The translations under genes and the position numbers were made by a program. Source: Asterias rubens (lineage: Eukaryota; Echinodermata; Asteroidea; Forcipulatida; Asteriidae). Taken from it: 64,000 nt of DNA. The notes beneath the pieces were generated by a model that was not told the origin of the DNA, searched no databases, and saw nothing but the letters and a program-made list of their open reading frames with translations. Position 1 is the stretch's first letter. The number at the start of each line of letters is the position of its first letter. Of this stretch, positions 38,047-49,319 are shown one piece after another. Where the stretch lies: the NCBI RefSeq assembly GCF_902459465.1, contig NC_047071.1, positions 11,180,385-11,244,384 on the forward strand, read 5' to 3'.

Positions 38047-38215
38047 GAGAGGCACTGGACATCTTTGATAATAATGTCAAATACATGTATTCTCACTTGG
38101 TGTATCCCAACATATGGATATAATACAAAATCTGTAAGATGTAAACTCAATTGGTCATTGCAAGAGCGTACTGAAAGAAAAAACACCATTGTTGCACAAA
38201 GTTGTGTGCATGTGA
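38047..38215 (+). mobile_element. MITE-A 5' half
   Basis: GGCACTGGACATCTTTGATAA through ACAAAGTTGTGTGCATGTG, where it joins abruptly to sequence also found in the composite at 13790 (GTGACATAG). Confidence 0.7.
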
Positions 38216-39111
38216 CATAGCAGTTAGGCTAGTAACTTTATTCTGGTAAGCATAGTTTGTTGTGCTTGGCAACTTTTTGTGCTTAAGCCGCTTTATTTGT
38301 GTATGATTGTTGCTGTTTGTTATTTAGGTTTGTTTTCATTTCACAATAGACCAGCGCATTTCAGTTGGTTTTCAAATGTCTGTATTTTTTTTGCTGAAGC
38401 ATGTTATATAACTATGTTGTCATTATCTTCTTGGTGACTTATTGAAGCCTAGCGCGTTTTTCGTAATATTATTCTTACGTTATTTTTTAAATTGATTGAG
38501 TGAACCAAAACAAACAAAGAACAACACGTCTATGTTTGGTTATCCTTTGTGAAATTTTCACATACATAGGGCTTCTTCAAAATGTAAAGTGTAAAGCGCC
38601 ACAATAGGAAACGATTTTAAGATGTCAGAATAAACCACGATTGGGAAACTGACTCGGGATTTGTGTAGTTCTTATAGTTTGGAAGTTCCAAACCCTTCAT
38701 TCCTTTGGTGATGCATTTTTAAAGAAACTTGTAGAACTGCACTATGTCTTGTAATGAAAATTAAGTATTGCCCACAATCTAAAAGGCCCACATCCTAAAG
38801 CTCAAATTTTGAAGGTTTTTCGTTCTGTTTCCTGCAGCAATTATGTATCTATAAATGGTGTTGGATTGCACCACAGAGCATCTAGAATGCAACATTTTCC
38901 GGGCTCTTAAGCGGGCCCGGACGCCGTAGAGGTTTCGCACTCTGCGCTTGCAATACTTGGTATGGATCCGCCCCCCCCCAATACTTCACCTTAGTTACGC
39001 CACTGTTGATATGGCGTAATGTCTCTATGTTTTTCGTGTGACATTTATTAAAACTTTCTTTGAGCATTGTTTTATGGGAACTTTAATTGCCAGGCGGCAT
39101 ACAAACATTTC

Positions 39112-39250
39112 AGACGGCTGTGCGGCACCATAATGTAGCCCGAGCCCTAAATGTAGCCCGGACCTAAATGTAGCCCCAAACATGCCCTAAATGTAGCCCG
39201 GACCTAAATGTAGCCCCAAACATGTACTTTATGGTGCCGCACAGACGGCA
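39112..39250. repeat. Tandem repeat framed by inverted repeats
   Basis: GGCTGTGCGGCACCATAA at left is mirrored by TTTATGGTGCCGCACAGACGG at right. Between them CCTAAATGTAGCCCGGACC and TAAATGTAGCCCCAAACATG repeat about two and a half times (unit about 38 bp). Confidence 0.75.
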
Positions 39251-40720
39251 GATGCAGTCCTTCCAGATACGTTAGCTGCCCGCTGTTTTTCCTGCACCAT
39301 GCAATCACATGGCGCACGCAGTACGTAGTACGCCACTGGTCTGTACTGATCAAGGAAGAATTAAGTATTGGAAGTGTACATAGACTTCAAAAACTTAGTT
39401 TTTAACAAGAACTTGTCCTTTGTTTTTTTCTACACGGAAAAGACTCGGAAAGCTGGGAGACTATCACATTTCGAGTAGAACCTATCTTGTCCTGCTGTTC
39501 CTCGGATGGGGTGGTCACTGGTGCCATGTTTAATTTCCTCTTCTGTTTTATTTTCTTGTAGAAGAATTGAACACTTTGCATAGTGGATAACTAAGAGATG
39601 TTTGCGGTAACGTCATGTTACATCTCTTGTCTTGTTCTTTTGTTGTTGCTGTTGTTGTTTGTTGTTGTTGATTTTGTTGTGGGTTTGCTTTATCGTTTTA
39701 CTTATTTAGTTTTTGGACCTTGTGATAACTGTTGTGTTAATTGTTCTTAGAACTTGTCTTGCCGCGCAAGATATTTTGTGTGTAATTGCTGGACGGTCTT
39801 TTTTACGGTCTCATTATCTGGCACATTTTGTCATCAAATACCGCAACGATGTCTCTGTGATTTCCACGCTGATTTTATTCAAAATAGACTTTGCTGTGCA
39901 CACAATAGCGTAAAATAAAGTTCAACGAATTCGTTACAACTTTAAAAAAGTTTACAATAAGAAATTGTTCAACTGCATGAAATAAATTGTTAATAATTTT
40001 GAATAGTTGTAAACACTTATTTGAAACATCATGTACATAATTAACAGTTTTAACTAGGGCCTACTTTATTTTAATTGTTTTTATACACAGATGCTACTTC
40101 TTTCGATATAGGTTGTTAAAATTTACACAATAATAATAATTATTATAAAAACTGGATTTTAGAAATGTACAAGTAAAGCTGAGCAATGAAAGCATCAGAA
40201 CATACTTATCTAATATTAAAAATACTAATTAATAAAGGCAGTTCATCTCGCCTCACACCCCACTCCTTTAACTATTTTGTTTGAGTACACTCACAAGTTT
40301 AGGAATGAAATGATACGCATAAATATGAAAAACGATAACAAAAGTTAATAGAACACCCCCAAAATATTAATAATAGTAATACAACTATTACATTAATAAA
40401 ATATATAAAATAAAATTATATTAAATAAAACGACAACAAAAATAGTTTGTTTAACTAAGTGAATACATACATAAAATAAGCAATATACGGTAAGAATCCC
40501 TGAATAAGAAATACAAATAAACAATTAATATTTTTGAGTAAGACTTGTTTACAAAAAATAATAATTGTTATATACTTTAAACACTGTACTGAAATAGAAA
40601 AATCTAATAATAGGCCATACCCTTTTGAAAACACAACGGAGTGCGTCTCGACATAATTATTCAACACTAACAATTATTTAAAAACCAACCTAATTTAATA
40701 GACAATCTTATGACCGAGAT
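39251..40720. other. AT-rich intergenic DNA
   Basis: (TTG)n near 39645 and long A/T-rich stretches (39940-40620). No gene seen. Confidence 0.5.
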
Positions 40721-40721
40721 G

Positions 40722-41057
40722 TTTGACACTACACTGGGAGATTCTGAAACGCTAGGTGGCAGAAGACATACCAGGTGAACGTGTTTACGTTGTACTGAGC
40801 ATGTGCACATTATTGAGAAAAAACATAGGGTGCGTTCGTTTAGCTTCCCCGGGTCGACCCCCGGTGTGTGGCGGTTTTTTTTCCAGGACAAAAGTGTGCA
40901 TATAATTACCCACGTTCGTCCTGGAAAAATGTGGGTAATTATCTGCACACGTTCGTCCTGGAAAAAAAACACACCACACACCGGAGTCGACCGAGGGAAG
41001 CTAAACGAACGCACATTTCGCTGATCAGTCTGCTGCCACCTAGCGTTCCAAATGTCC
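40722..41057. mobile_element. MITE-G interrupted by a nested MITE-H
   Basis: Outer arms: GCTAGGTGGCAGAAGACATAC with GTGTTTACGTTGTACTGAGC at left and CTGCTGCCACCTAGCG at right, matching the uninterrupted element at 57230-57369. The inner unit is 40830-41014. Confidence 0.72.
40830..41014. mobile_element. MITE-H, near-perfect palindrome
   Basis: GTGCGTTCGTTTAGCTTCCC at left and GGGAAGCTAAACGAACGCAC at right. Inside, CGGGTCGACCCCCGGTGTG is mirrored by CACACCGGAGTCGACC, and TTCCAGGACAAAAGTGTGCA is mirrored, with a smaller inner palindrome around ATAATTACCCACGTTCG. Confidence 0.85.
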
Positions 41058-41540
41058 GCAATTGTTTGCATTGTAAGATAATTGATGAACCAAGGTATTT
41101 ACGCCACACTTGAATACAGACTAGGAAACCAGTGGTTGCCGCTCTCATGAAAAAAAACCCCCAACAATAACCATTAACTCGACCCTCGTCACAGCCTCCT
41201 CCCGTACCGGACAAAGCATCGATTACACCGTCCGGTAACTCGGTGCTACAGCTCACCACCAATAACAAGCGCATCACATTCACCCTTAGATTCAAGCCTA
41301 CTTTTATTGTGTTGGAGATACACTAAAAAAATATATATATCACAAAAACCGCTAATCTGACTATAGGTTTGACAGGTGCGAGACTTGCTGCATTATTTGA
41401 CTTATTCATTCTTCTAGATTTAAGGCGAATCAGCATACGACTTGACTTGGTTCAGATTAATTCGGAAAATGTGAATTGAAATAGTACAGCGCCCTTGTAT
41501 GCATAAAAAGGCTGCATGCATGAGTTCTTGTACAGACACA

Positions 41541-41698
41541 GCCGTCGATTTCACAAAGAGTTAGGACTCGTCTTATCTCGAGTTAGGACGAGTAACTCGT
41601 CCTAACTTAGAATTAATCTTAAGGTCTGCATGCTACAGTGCAGGGTTGGACTCTTCTGAAGTCATAAGATTAATCCTAAGTTAGGAAGAGTTCTGTGA
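41541..41698. mobile_element. MITE-F copy 1
   Basis: CAG then CCGTCGATTTCACAAAGAG at left; interior GTCTGCATGCTACAGTG; right end truncated at GAAGAGTTCTGTGA, where it meets a MITE-A end. Confidence 0.75.
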
Positions 41699-42214
41699 CA
41701 CTTTTGGTAATATTGTCAAAGACCAGGGGTCGATTTCACAAAGAGTTAGGACTCGTCTTTTCCTCGTCCAAACTTAGGTTGAATCTTAAGGTCTGCATGC
41801 TACAGTGTAGGGTTGTGACTCGTCCTAAGTCCTAAGATTAGTCTTAAGTTTAGGAAGAGTTTTGTGAAATCGACGGCAGTCTTCTCACTTGGTTTATCTC
41901 AACATACGCATAAAATAAACCAATGAATTTGAACTCTTTTGGTAGTCAAAGTTGCGAGATAACATAATGGAAGAAAAAACGCCCTTTTTACACGAAGGTG
42001 TTTGCTTTCAGATGCTTGGTTTCGGGATCTCAAAATTTAATTCTGAGGTCTCGAAATCAAATTCGTGGAAAACTACTTCTTTCTCGAAAACTACGTTACT
42101 TCAGAGGAAGCCGTTTCTCACAATGTTTTATACTATCAACAGCTCTCCATTGTTTGTTACCAAGTAAGTGTTATGCTATTAATTTTGAGTAACTACAAAT
42201 AGCGTCCTGCCTAA
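41699..42214 (+). mobile_element. MITE-A copy split by a nested MITE-F
   Basis: Left part CACTTTTGGTAATATTGTC to GACCAG (41725), then resumes at CAGTCTTCTCACTTGG (41878) and continues to TTGAGTAACTAC near 42200. The left terminus is eroded. Confidence 0.82.
41726..41877. mobile_element. MITE-F copy 2, inserted in MITE-A with CAG duplication
   Basis: GGGTCGATTTCACAAAGAG at left, TTTTGTGAAATCGACGG at right. The trinucleotide CAG precedes and follows it, while intact MITE-A copies have a single CAG at this point (GACCAGTCTTC). This gives a 3-bp target duplication, as in PIF/Harbinger or CACTA groups. Confidence 0.82.
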
Positions 42215-42222
42215 AATTGAGT

Positions 42223-42387
42223 AAAAGGTTGCCTCTTTCTCAAAAAACAAACATTTACTTCAGAGGGAACCGTTTCTCACAATGTTTTACACTACCAACC
42301 TCTCTCAATTGCTCGTTACGAGCGAAATAAGTTGTTTGTTGCTAATAATAATTTTGAGTAGGTACCCATTTTGTCAAGTGCCTTTAA
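42223..42387 (+). mobile_element. MITE-A 3' fragment
   Basis: CAGAGGGAACCGTTTCTC through ATAATTTTGAGTAGGTACCC to a TTAA at 42384. It lies directly after another MITE-A copy. Confidence 0.72.
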
Positions 42388-42794
42388 AGACAACGTATGT
42401 ATTTGTTTTGTCTGTGAGCCGTTCAACCTTTTTTAACCAGCCTATGTGCAACAATGTCAGTGCAAAGGGATGTTGCGTTTTTGTGATATCGCTGAAAATC
42501 TGCAGGGAGATCTGTCCGTGCATGCAGCAGTGCAAATCAAACGTGACAGCAGCAACTTTTACTTGTAATTAAAATCCTTTCAAGTAAGTTATAAAAAATA
42601 AATAAAAAAAAACATTAATTGTTCCTCTCTTGTAAAGTTGGCCAGTGTTTTTTTCTCTGTCTCGATTTTTTTTTCCGACGGAAAGATTTAGGAAAGGACA
42701 TTGCGTGCCATCAATGGAAAGCACACACTAAGTGACCTTAGTTATAATACCCTGTTGTTATTTTATCAATTCTTATGTACATTGTTTTTTTTCT

Positions 42795-43024
42795 AGCGGT
42801 ATTATACTCGTCCTAACTTAGGACTAGCCTTAAGTTTGTAATATTATTTCTTAGATCCACCCTTCAGCCGATTTAACGAAACGCTATAGGATTAATCCTT
42901 TCACAAGTTAGGACGAGTAACCCGTCCTAACTTAAAGAATGGGTTAATGCTTCCTACGCCTTCGAATACGGAACTGAACTCGTCATTAATCCTAAGTTAG
43001 GAAGAGTTTGGTGAAACCGACGGC
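42795..43024. mobile_element. MITE-F copy 3, just downstream of the GPCR stop
   Basis: ACTCGTCCTAACTTAGGAC at left, GTTAGGACGAGTAACCCGTC in the middle, AGTTTGGTGAAACCGACGG at right. It ends 10 bp before the GPCR stop codon, so it probably forms much of that gene's 3' UTR. Confidence 0.68.
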
Positions 43025-43033
43025 ATGATGCAG

Positions 43034-44323
43034 TTACACGTTACTGTTCAGATCAAAGCGTGTAACGTTAGCCGTCGTGCACTCCGTACTGCAGTCTTCA
43101 CGAATTGGATCCATTCGAATGTCAGTAGTATGGTTAACGTGGTTGTTACGGACCTCTGCGTGGTTATTGTCCGATTTGGCGGCCCATAATTTAGTATCGA
43201 TCATGGTTTTGGTGGTGTCGTCCGGTGAGTAACTGGACGTGGACGCACCTCGCGATCCCACGCGTCGCTTCTTCGGGTTCTTGTCATCCGGCGGCCCTAT
43301 CCTCATCAGCTTCAAACATTTGGTGCGCTTGTTGAACCACAGGAACACGTACGGATTAACGGCCGAGTTGGACACGGCGAAGATCCCGAAGATCCCGTAA
43401 ATCTCGGGGTTTATCGTGCCCTTGTCGAGATTATAGCTGCGTATCATTTCCACGGCGAAGTACGGTAGCCCGCAAAGGACAAACATGATGATTATAACGG
43501 CGCTCATTTTGAGTGTCTTTATCTTGGCTCTGTTGAGCGAGGACGAGCCGGTGCTCTGAAGGTGCATCTTCTTCTTCTTATTCACGCTTCGCGGTTTGCC
43601 CGAAGTCTCACGAGCCTTGTCCCATATCTTCTTGGAGAGTCGGATGTAGGCTACGGTGATGATGCCGAACGGGAAGAAAAACGTTATCAGGGCACCAAAG
43701 GTGATGTAAATCAACCGTTTGTCCGGCGTCTGATTCAGGTTGGTTCGGCATGTATCGAACCCCCGGTGTTGGAGTTCCCACACGAAGAACTGGGGCACGG
43801 AGAATAGGGCGGCCAGCCCCCAGCCGAGAATCATCATCTTCTTGACTGAGAACCCCTCCTTGAGGGGTGCACGAATAGCCTGGTGCCTGTCTATGGCCAT
43901 GATCACCAGCATGAAGCTGGAGGCAATCAGTGATGCAGTCTGCATAGCCATGATGGTCTTGCACCCAACGTTACCCGCATACCAGCGGTATTCCTGCAGT
44001 TCGTATATAACGGATACCAAAATGTTGAAAATACAGACACAGAAGTCTGCTGTGGCCAATCCCAGCACGATCCTGTTGACCCGTGATCTCCTCTTGCGAT
44101 TGTTCCAAATCCAAAGGAGAGCAAGACAGTTTCCGATGACACCCATGAAGAAAAGCACGAAAAGGACTATGATACGCGTCCCAGCGTGGTGAACGTTTTT
44201 CGACGTGGGTACATTTGCTGGTGTTGTTCTGAGTATAGCGCCATCTGTTGTCAGGTTAGAGCTCTCGAGCGCGTACCCAGCTTCAGTCATGTTGAGTTGG
44301 TGGGTGGCTCCTGGAGGTATCAT
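43034..44323 (-). CDS. rhodopsin-class (class A) neuropeptide-type GPCR, single coding exon
   Basis: An uninterrupted 429-codon reading frame gives a seven-helix receptor. TM1 is about residues 50-73 with GxxGN (N65); TM2 about 84-107 with LATAD (D93); TM3 about 121-148 with C121 and an IDRHQAI motif in place of DRY; TM4 about 161-182 (W168); extracellular loop 2 carries C192, the expected disulfide partner of C121; TM5 about 204-228 (P218); a basic third loop about 230-270; TM6 about 271-294 with CGLP instead of CWxP; TM7 about 306-330 with NPYVF instead of NPxxY. N-glycosylation sequons occur at N11 and N23 in the N-terminus. The DRHxAI and KTLKMSAVIIIMFVLC blocks resemble the vasopressin/oxytocin, GnRH/corazonin and NPS/CCAP receptor assemblage; a finer assignment is not safe. 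Met1 has a weak start context while Met12 (44290) has A at -3, so translation may begin there. A possible splice acceptor about 36 nt upstream (44360) means a 5' exon could exist. Confidence 0.9.
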   Translation of the reverse strand: MIPPGATHQLNMTEAGYALESSNLTTDGAILRTTPANVPTSKNVHHAGTRIIVLFVLFFMGVIGNCLALLWIWNNRKRRSRVNRIVLGLATADFCVCIFNILVSVIYELQEYRWYAGNVGCKTIMAMQTASLIASSFMLVIMAIDRHQAIRAPLKEGFSVKKMMILGWGLAALFSVPQFFVWELQHRGFDTCRTNLNQTPDKRLIYITFGALITFFFPFGIITVAYIRLSKKIWDKARETSGKPRSVNKKKKMHLQSTGSSSLNRAKIKTLKMSAVIIIMFVLCGLPYFAVEMIRSYNLDKGTINPEIYGIFGIFAVSNSAVNPYVFLWFNKRTKCLKLMRIGPPDDKNPKKRRVGSRGASTSSYSPDDTTKTMIDTKLWAAKSDNNHAEVRNNHVNHTTDIRMDPIREDCSTECTTANVTRFDLNSNV

Positions 44324-44359
44324 AGATCGGCAGACATTAGATCCAAGTGGTAGTCCTTG

Positions 44360-45198
44360 CTGAACATTAAAAAGAACAAGATAGACATGTTAAAATTATA
44401 CAATGTACAAGTTATACAAATAGAGCCGCAATTCAACCCATTGACGGGCAAACAGAGAACTAGCAATCCCTCTTAACATTCACAGGTCAAACTTAACTCG
44501 TATTACGGGTCTCGTGGGCCTGACCCCATTTCTTGGTAAGTAATGACCCGATATTGGCATCAAACTGACACAGAATAAAATAAAAAATTACAAAAAATAC
44601 AAAATAATACAAAACACCCCAAAACAAACAAGTCTCTGGGCTAGTCTCTGTGGGTTTACAAAGTGTAACACCCCAAAACAGGCAAAAGGCTTATATTATG
44701 CCAAACACAACCACAAGCGAAATCTCATAATAAGACGCCACAAATTTCGTCTCCCTATCGAAGTATTTTTTTCCAATTCAAGTGAGTAAAGGGGGAGAAA
44801 TCAAGTGTTGTCTGATTTCGTTCTGAAGATGCCTCTATGCATGCTCTCCTTGCACAAGCTGCTGCTCTCGTGTCAACATTTACCCGCATCCCGGGTCCCG
44901 TGGGGTCTGACCCATTTCTGGGTCAAGAAGTGGGTCAAACTGACGCATAATGCGATTTAAAACCCCAGTCACACACCCTAAGGAATGTTCAAAGTGGGGT
45001 TTATGTACATAATCACCCGTTTATAGCACATTTTAACATGAATCGTCTCAGTGCACTGTACATTATTAAGTGATTTTCAATATCGAACAACTGATTTTAC
45101 TTAGTGTCGAAAATCAACGAATAGCCGTTAGGTTATCAGCAAAGGCAACCATTAAACGTGACTTTTAAGTTCCCCGCTAACTTAGCTTTAATAGCAAT
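44360..45198. other. GPCR upstream region
   Basis: Contains a diverged direct repeat of about 75 bp (44503-44578 and 44880-44953) sharing CGTGGG, TGACCC, CATTTCT and CAAACTGAC. No TATA box or second exon could be fixed. Confidence 0.4.
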
Positions 45199-45351
45199 GT
45201 TAAAAAGCAGGGCAGTTTTTTTTCTCCAGAACCGAGAACTCTCCCGATATTACCGACTATCAAATCCGCTGCAGTAGATTTTTAGAGTGGCAAGACAGTT
45301 CTTTAAAGAACAAACTCTACCACGCAAGTAGACACATGGTGTTCCGCAAAC
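45199..45351 (+). mobile_element. Second copy of the LTR-like leader
   Basis: Matches the downstream part of 14040-14575 (GTTAAAAAGCAGGGCAG, GACAGTTCTTTAAAGAAC, CACATGGTGTTCCGCAAACC). No TATA/CCAAT portion accompanies it, so it is partial. Confidence 0.5.
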
Positions 45352-45919
45352 CATTGATGTCTGGCTTACCAATATGTCCAACGCCATATTGCTGCTAAGC
45401 AGTTTTGTGTAATGAAATTGGGCGAGCAGGGTCATGAGTTAAATAACGGACTCTCATTAGTGAGGGTATTAGAGTCAAGAAAGCTGAATGGATTAGTTGA
45501 CCTTAACTAATAGTTCTGATTAACCTGGGACCGGGTATTAAATTGACATCTAAAAGACCGCCATTATTAATGCTGATCCTATTAGGACAACTCGACCAGT
45601 TAAATTATCCGATTTAACATCCCGATTGAGTATTAAAGGGGGATGTTTCTTCAAATCTACTTATACGCCGGTTGGCATGGCCAGCCGAACTCTAGCAAAA
45701 CAATCAATCGTATAAAACAATGGTTTGGTTCAAAACCATTTTACTATTCATTTGTGTAACATTTTCTACAAACTTTTGCTATCTGTTTATGGCTTTCCGG
45801 GCTGTGACAGTTGCTATAAAAAGGTATATACGGAGCCCAAGTCGGTACCACCAAATAATTTTGAAATATTAAAAACAATTGCTGAAATTATTTCTTTTGA
45901 AAGCTATGCATTCCATGTA

Positions 45920-46200
45920 GAACCTTGTAAGGGTATAAGGTACTACGGCGATTTAACAGCCACAGCCAGGAACACCGTAACGAACAATAATGTTCTTCTC
46001 GATAAGTGCACTGGGTTCTTTTACAGGCGTTACACAACACATGTGACCAACGGCTTTACGTCCCATCCGAAGGACGAAGCAATGGTTAAGTGTACAGCTT
46101 AAGGACACAAGTGACATGGCTGGGGATTCGAACCCACACTCTGCTGATCAGAAACACCAGAGTTTATCGGTGCTCTGAACCGCTCGGCCATGACACTTCT
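45920..46200 (-). mobile_element. SINE-1 copy
   Basis: Reverse orientation. The head at 46110-46195 carries GGGGATTCGAACCCACAC, and the body GGCTTTACGTCCCATCCG and GGTATAAGGTACTACGGCG corresponds to 29606-30008. The 125-codon frame crossing it is not a gene. Confidence 0.75.
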
Positions 46201-46611
46201 AACCTAGAAAAAGTTTATTGTCATTTTTAAAAGTGATTACCAAACGTATCCTACCCTCGTAATGTATGGCTCAGAAAAAAAACTGGATGGGTGATACACA
46301 AAACTTCTGCGAAAACGCTTCAATGTACCAATAATAACTGTATGTAAATGAACCAAAGACTGTGTACTAAAACACAACAGCATTATCATAGACTCGCAGG
46401 GCACTCTTACAGAAACATCAAAGAACACGTTGTCTATCAGCTTATCACCTGGTCGCCAAAACGTGGTAGGAGAAATAGGGGAAGGCAAAACTCAGTTATA
46501 CATATGAAGTTGCCAACAGGGACATCGCGATGTTTCCACAGCTGAGCTTCCCAACTTTAATGAGGGATTGGCAAGGATGGGCAAATCTGAACATGATTCC
46601 GACCTCGATCG

Positions 46612-46615
<4 letters not shown>

Positions 46616-46694
<79 letters not shown>
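46616..46694 (+). repeat. (GA)n microsatellite
   Basis: Nearly 40 uninterrupted GA units. It produces artefactual Arg-Glu and Leu-Ser frames. Confidence 0.95.
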
Positions 46695-46699
<5 letters not shown>

Positions 46700-46953
46700 T
46701 GCCCCCCTTTAAAACAGCTACCTGAGCGGAATGTTTTCAACGGAAATGGTATTCTAACTTGTTTACAGTGCACTTGTTCACCATTTTAATGTAATTTTGA
46801 AATGTGTACACTTCGGAATTTTTCGTAATTATCGATTAAAAATTTGGGCCCCAAACCTAAAGGTTTAGACAACTAAAAACACTTCTGCCGTTGACGGCAC
46901 GCGTCAAATGACAATGCCACTGACGTCATATCTGGGAGTTTGCTTTGTTATAC

Positions 46954-47093
46954 CTCGAAAACTATTGCACTTCAGAGGGAGCCGTTTCTCACAATGTTTT
47001 ATACCAGCAGCCTCTCCCCATAACTCGTAATCAAGAAAGGTTTTATGATAACAATTATTTTGAGTAATTACCAATAGTGTCCACTGTCTTTAA
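46954..47093 (+). mobile_element. MITE-A 3' fragment
   Basis: CTCGAAAACTATTGCACTTC to ACTGTCTTTAA, ending at TTAA; the 5' two thirds are missing. Confidence 0.75.
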
Positions 47094-48436
47094 AATCTGT
47101 TTATAATCATATGACTCGATTTCCTTATTCATCGAAAACATTTTAAGTGAAATTCAGCAAAGTTAGCGACTTGACATTTTCGTTCAAGCAGGTCTTTAAC
47201 CAGCTGCCTTTCATGGTCCAGCCTCCTCTGCTGAAGTATGCCTATCTACTACAAGGTCTCGACCAGTGAAAATTACTGAGCACATTGTACAAAACCTAAC
47301 ACTTTTTCCCCCTATACCTTCTCTCATACTCTCCAGGAGGGAACTCTCAATTTACCTTATCATTGATCCCCTGTCTCGGGAACGACGAAAAATTTCGATA
47401 TCATATCAAAAGAAAAACCTGAACAAGATCCCAATCTTCATGGTTTGTATTTCACATTCGGTTAGCATTCAGTTATACTCGGCAAGAAATGACTTGAATG
47501 AGTCCTGCCACATGGAACAGGAAATTAAGGTCTGCCACTGACAAAAGGGGGCCACGGCGCTCAATTTTAAGCAAAAGGCTGACAGTGGAAGGCGAGAGAG
47601 AAGACACAACAAACCCCCTGACTCCTGAAAATAATTATTAGAAGACACGATCATCTCCACGTGTATCCAGTAGTACGCTTTACAGGACAGTGGGAATGTT
47701 TGACTGTGGATTGTTACCCACGGCGTTGTGCCAATAATTTGATATTAACCTCATTTTCCGTTTATCAAAGCACGCTGTTTTTGTCTGCACTGAGTAACAA
47801 TTTAGATACCAGAAGTTTATGATACTCCCTCCATCTCAAATTAAAACCGGGCAAGTCGGGAGAAAGTACTCAGTGTGATTTCTCTTTTTATAGTGACGTA
47901 CATGTACGTCTGAGGAAGTACACCACTTTCGTGATTACTTTGTAGTGTGGTGATTTACTCTGTATATAGCGTCGAGCCATAACAAGGACTACATACATTT
48001 ACGGTGGAGGGGTGAAGTGGGGGTACTTAGCTAAGCCCTCGCCGGGTCTGGCTTAGGCACCACGTCAAGAGAACGTCAAACAAAACAAGAACCAAAAACA
48101 ACAACAAACTCATCAGCGAGATTGAACACTGTCAGTGACCACCATTAAAGTAATGCCCCGTGAAATACGATCGACTCCATGGCTTGATATTAACCTACAT
48201 TCGTCAGTATATAAATGCAATATTTTAGTGTAATTCATGACGAGTGTAGAGAATCCACGAAATTACACAGTGCGAGTTCCTGACTTTCGGGATTATTTTT
48301 TTTGCACCGGTTTTTTTGCGCCGTTTTTTTTTTTGTTTCTTATAAAAGCTCCTTGCGGAGAACCTTGCAATGAAACATCAGATTGAGGACACAGATTATT
48401 ACGAACAGGCACAGACCTATAGGAGGATTTAAAGGC
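47094..48436. other. Intergenic DNA, no gene seen
   Basis: One 91-codon frame (47266-47541) has no recognisable domain. Poly-T runs are near 48298-48336. Confidence 0.5.
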
Positions 48437-48820
48437 TTAAAGGCAGTGGACACTATTGGTAATCACTCAAAATAATTATAAGCATAAAACCTTACTTGGT
48501 AACGAGTAAGGGAGCTGTTGATAGCACAAAACACTGTGAGAAATGGTTCCTTCTGAAGTAACATAGTTTTCGAGAAAGTTAAGTAATTTTCTACGAATTT
48601 GATTTCGAGACCTCAGATTTAGAATTGAGGTCTCGAAATCAAGCATATGAAAGCACACAACTTCGTGTGACAATGGTGTTTTTTCTTTCATTATTATCTC
48701 GCAACTTCGACGACCGATTGAGCTCAATGTTCACAGGTTTGTTATTTTATGTATATATTGGGATACACCAAGTGAGCAGACTAGTCTTTGACAATTACCA
48801 ATAGTGTCCACTGTCTTTAA
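48437..48820 (-). mobile_element. MITE-A copy, full length
   Basis: TTAA at both ends (48437-48440 and 48817-48820). It is among the best-preserved copies. Confidence 0.9.
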
Positions 48821-49093
48821 AGAAAGAAAACATTATAGTATTCTAATCCAGTTATATTTTCTTTGATATCGGAGATCCTTTATACTTTGGTAAGGTATAT
48901 TATTGTGTGGATGATATCGCAAAGAGGTTGTTTCAGTGAAACATTCCCGATGGCGTTGTCTATCATCAATTCCATCATGGGAGGTAGGCATTAAGATGGT
49001 ATTATCTGTAGTTCTTGCGTAGTGTATACAAACCTCAAAGAAAGACGGGGAAAAACACAAGACAAAAAACATCAAGGACAACTAATTAAAGAC

Positions 49094-49260
49094 AGCGACA
49101 CCGACAACGACACTGATAACGACATTGACAACCAAAACGACAATGACAATGACAACGACCACGACAATGACAATTGCAACGACTACAACAACGGCTATGG
49201 TAGCGGCAACGACAGTGACGATAACACAGACAATTATAGTTGCAGCGGCAACAGCAGCTG
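49094..49260 (+). repeat. Degenerate (GACAAC)n minisatellite
   Basis: About 28 imperfect hexamers of GACAAC/GACAAT type. It produces an Asp/Asn-rich frame on plus (49022-49327) and Val-rich frames on minus; no start context or splice signal supports coding. Confidence 0.85.
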
Positions 49261-49319
49261 CTGCTGCAAAATAAAAAATCACAACAACAGCACGCAAAAG
49301 CGAACACACAAACACATAA

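Noticed and set aside
40667..41295. Overlapping frames of up to 134 codons on both strands
   Set aside because: They cross the nested MITE-G/MITE-H palindromes; mirror frames are expected and no protein family is recognisable.
43562..44192. Plus- and minus-strand frames overlapping the GPCR
   Set aside because: Shadows of the receptor coding sequence in other frames.
45725..46102. 125-codon frame
   Set aside because: Its second half is a reverse-strand SINE-1 body; the first half has no recognisable domain.
46492..46789. Frames of Arg-Glu and Leu-Ser repeats
   Set aside because: Artefact of the (GA)n microsatellite in both strands and several frames.
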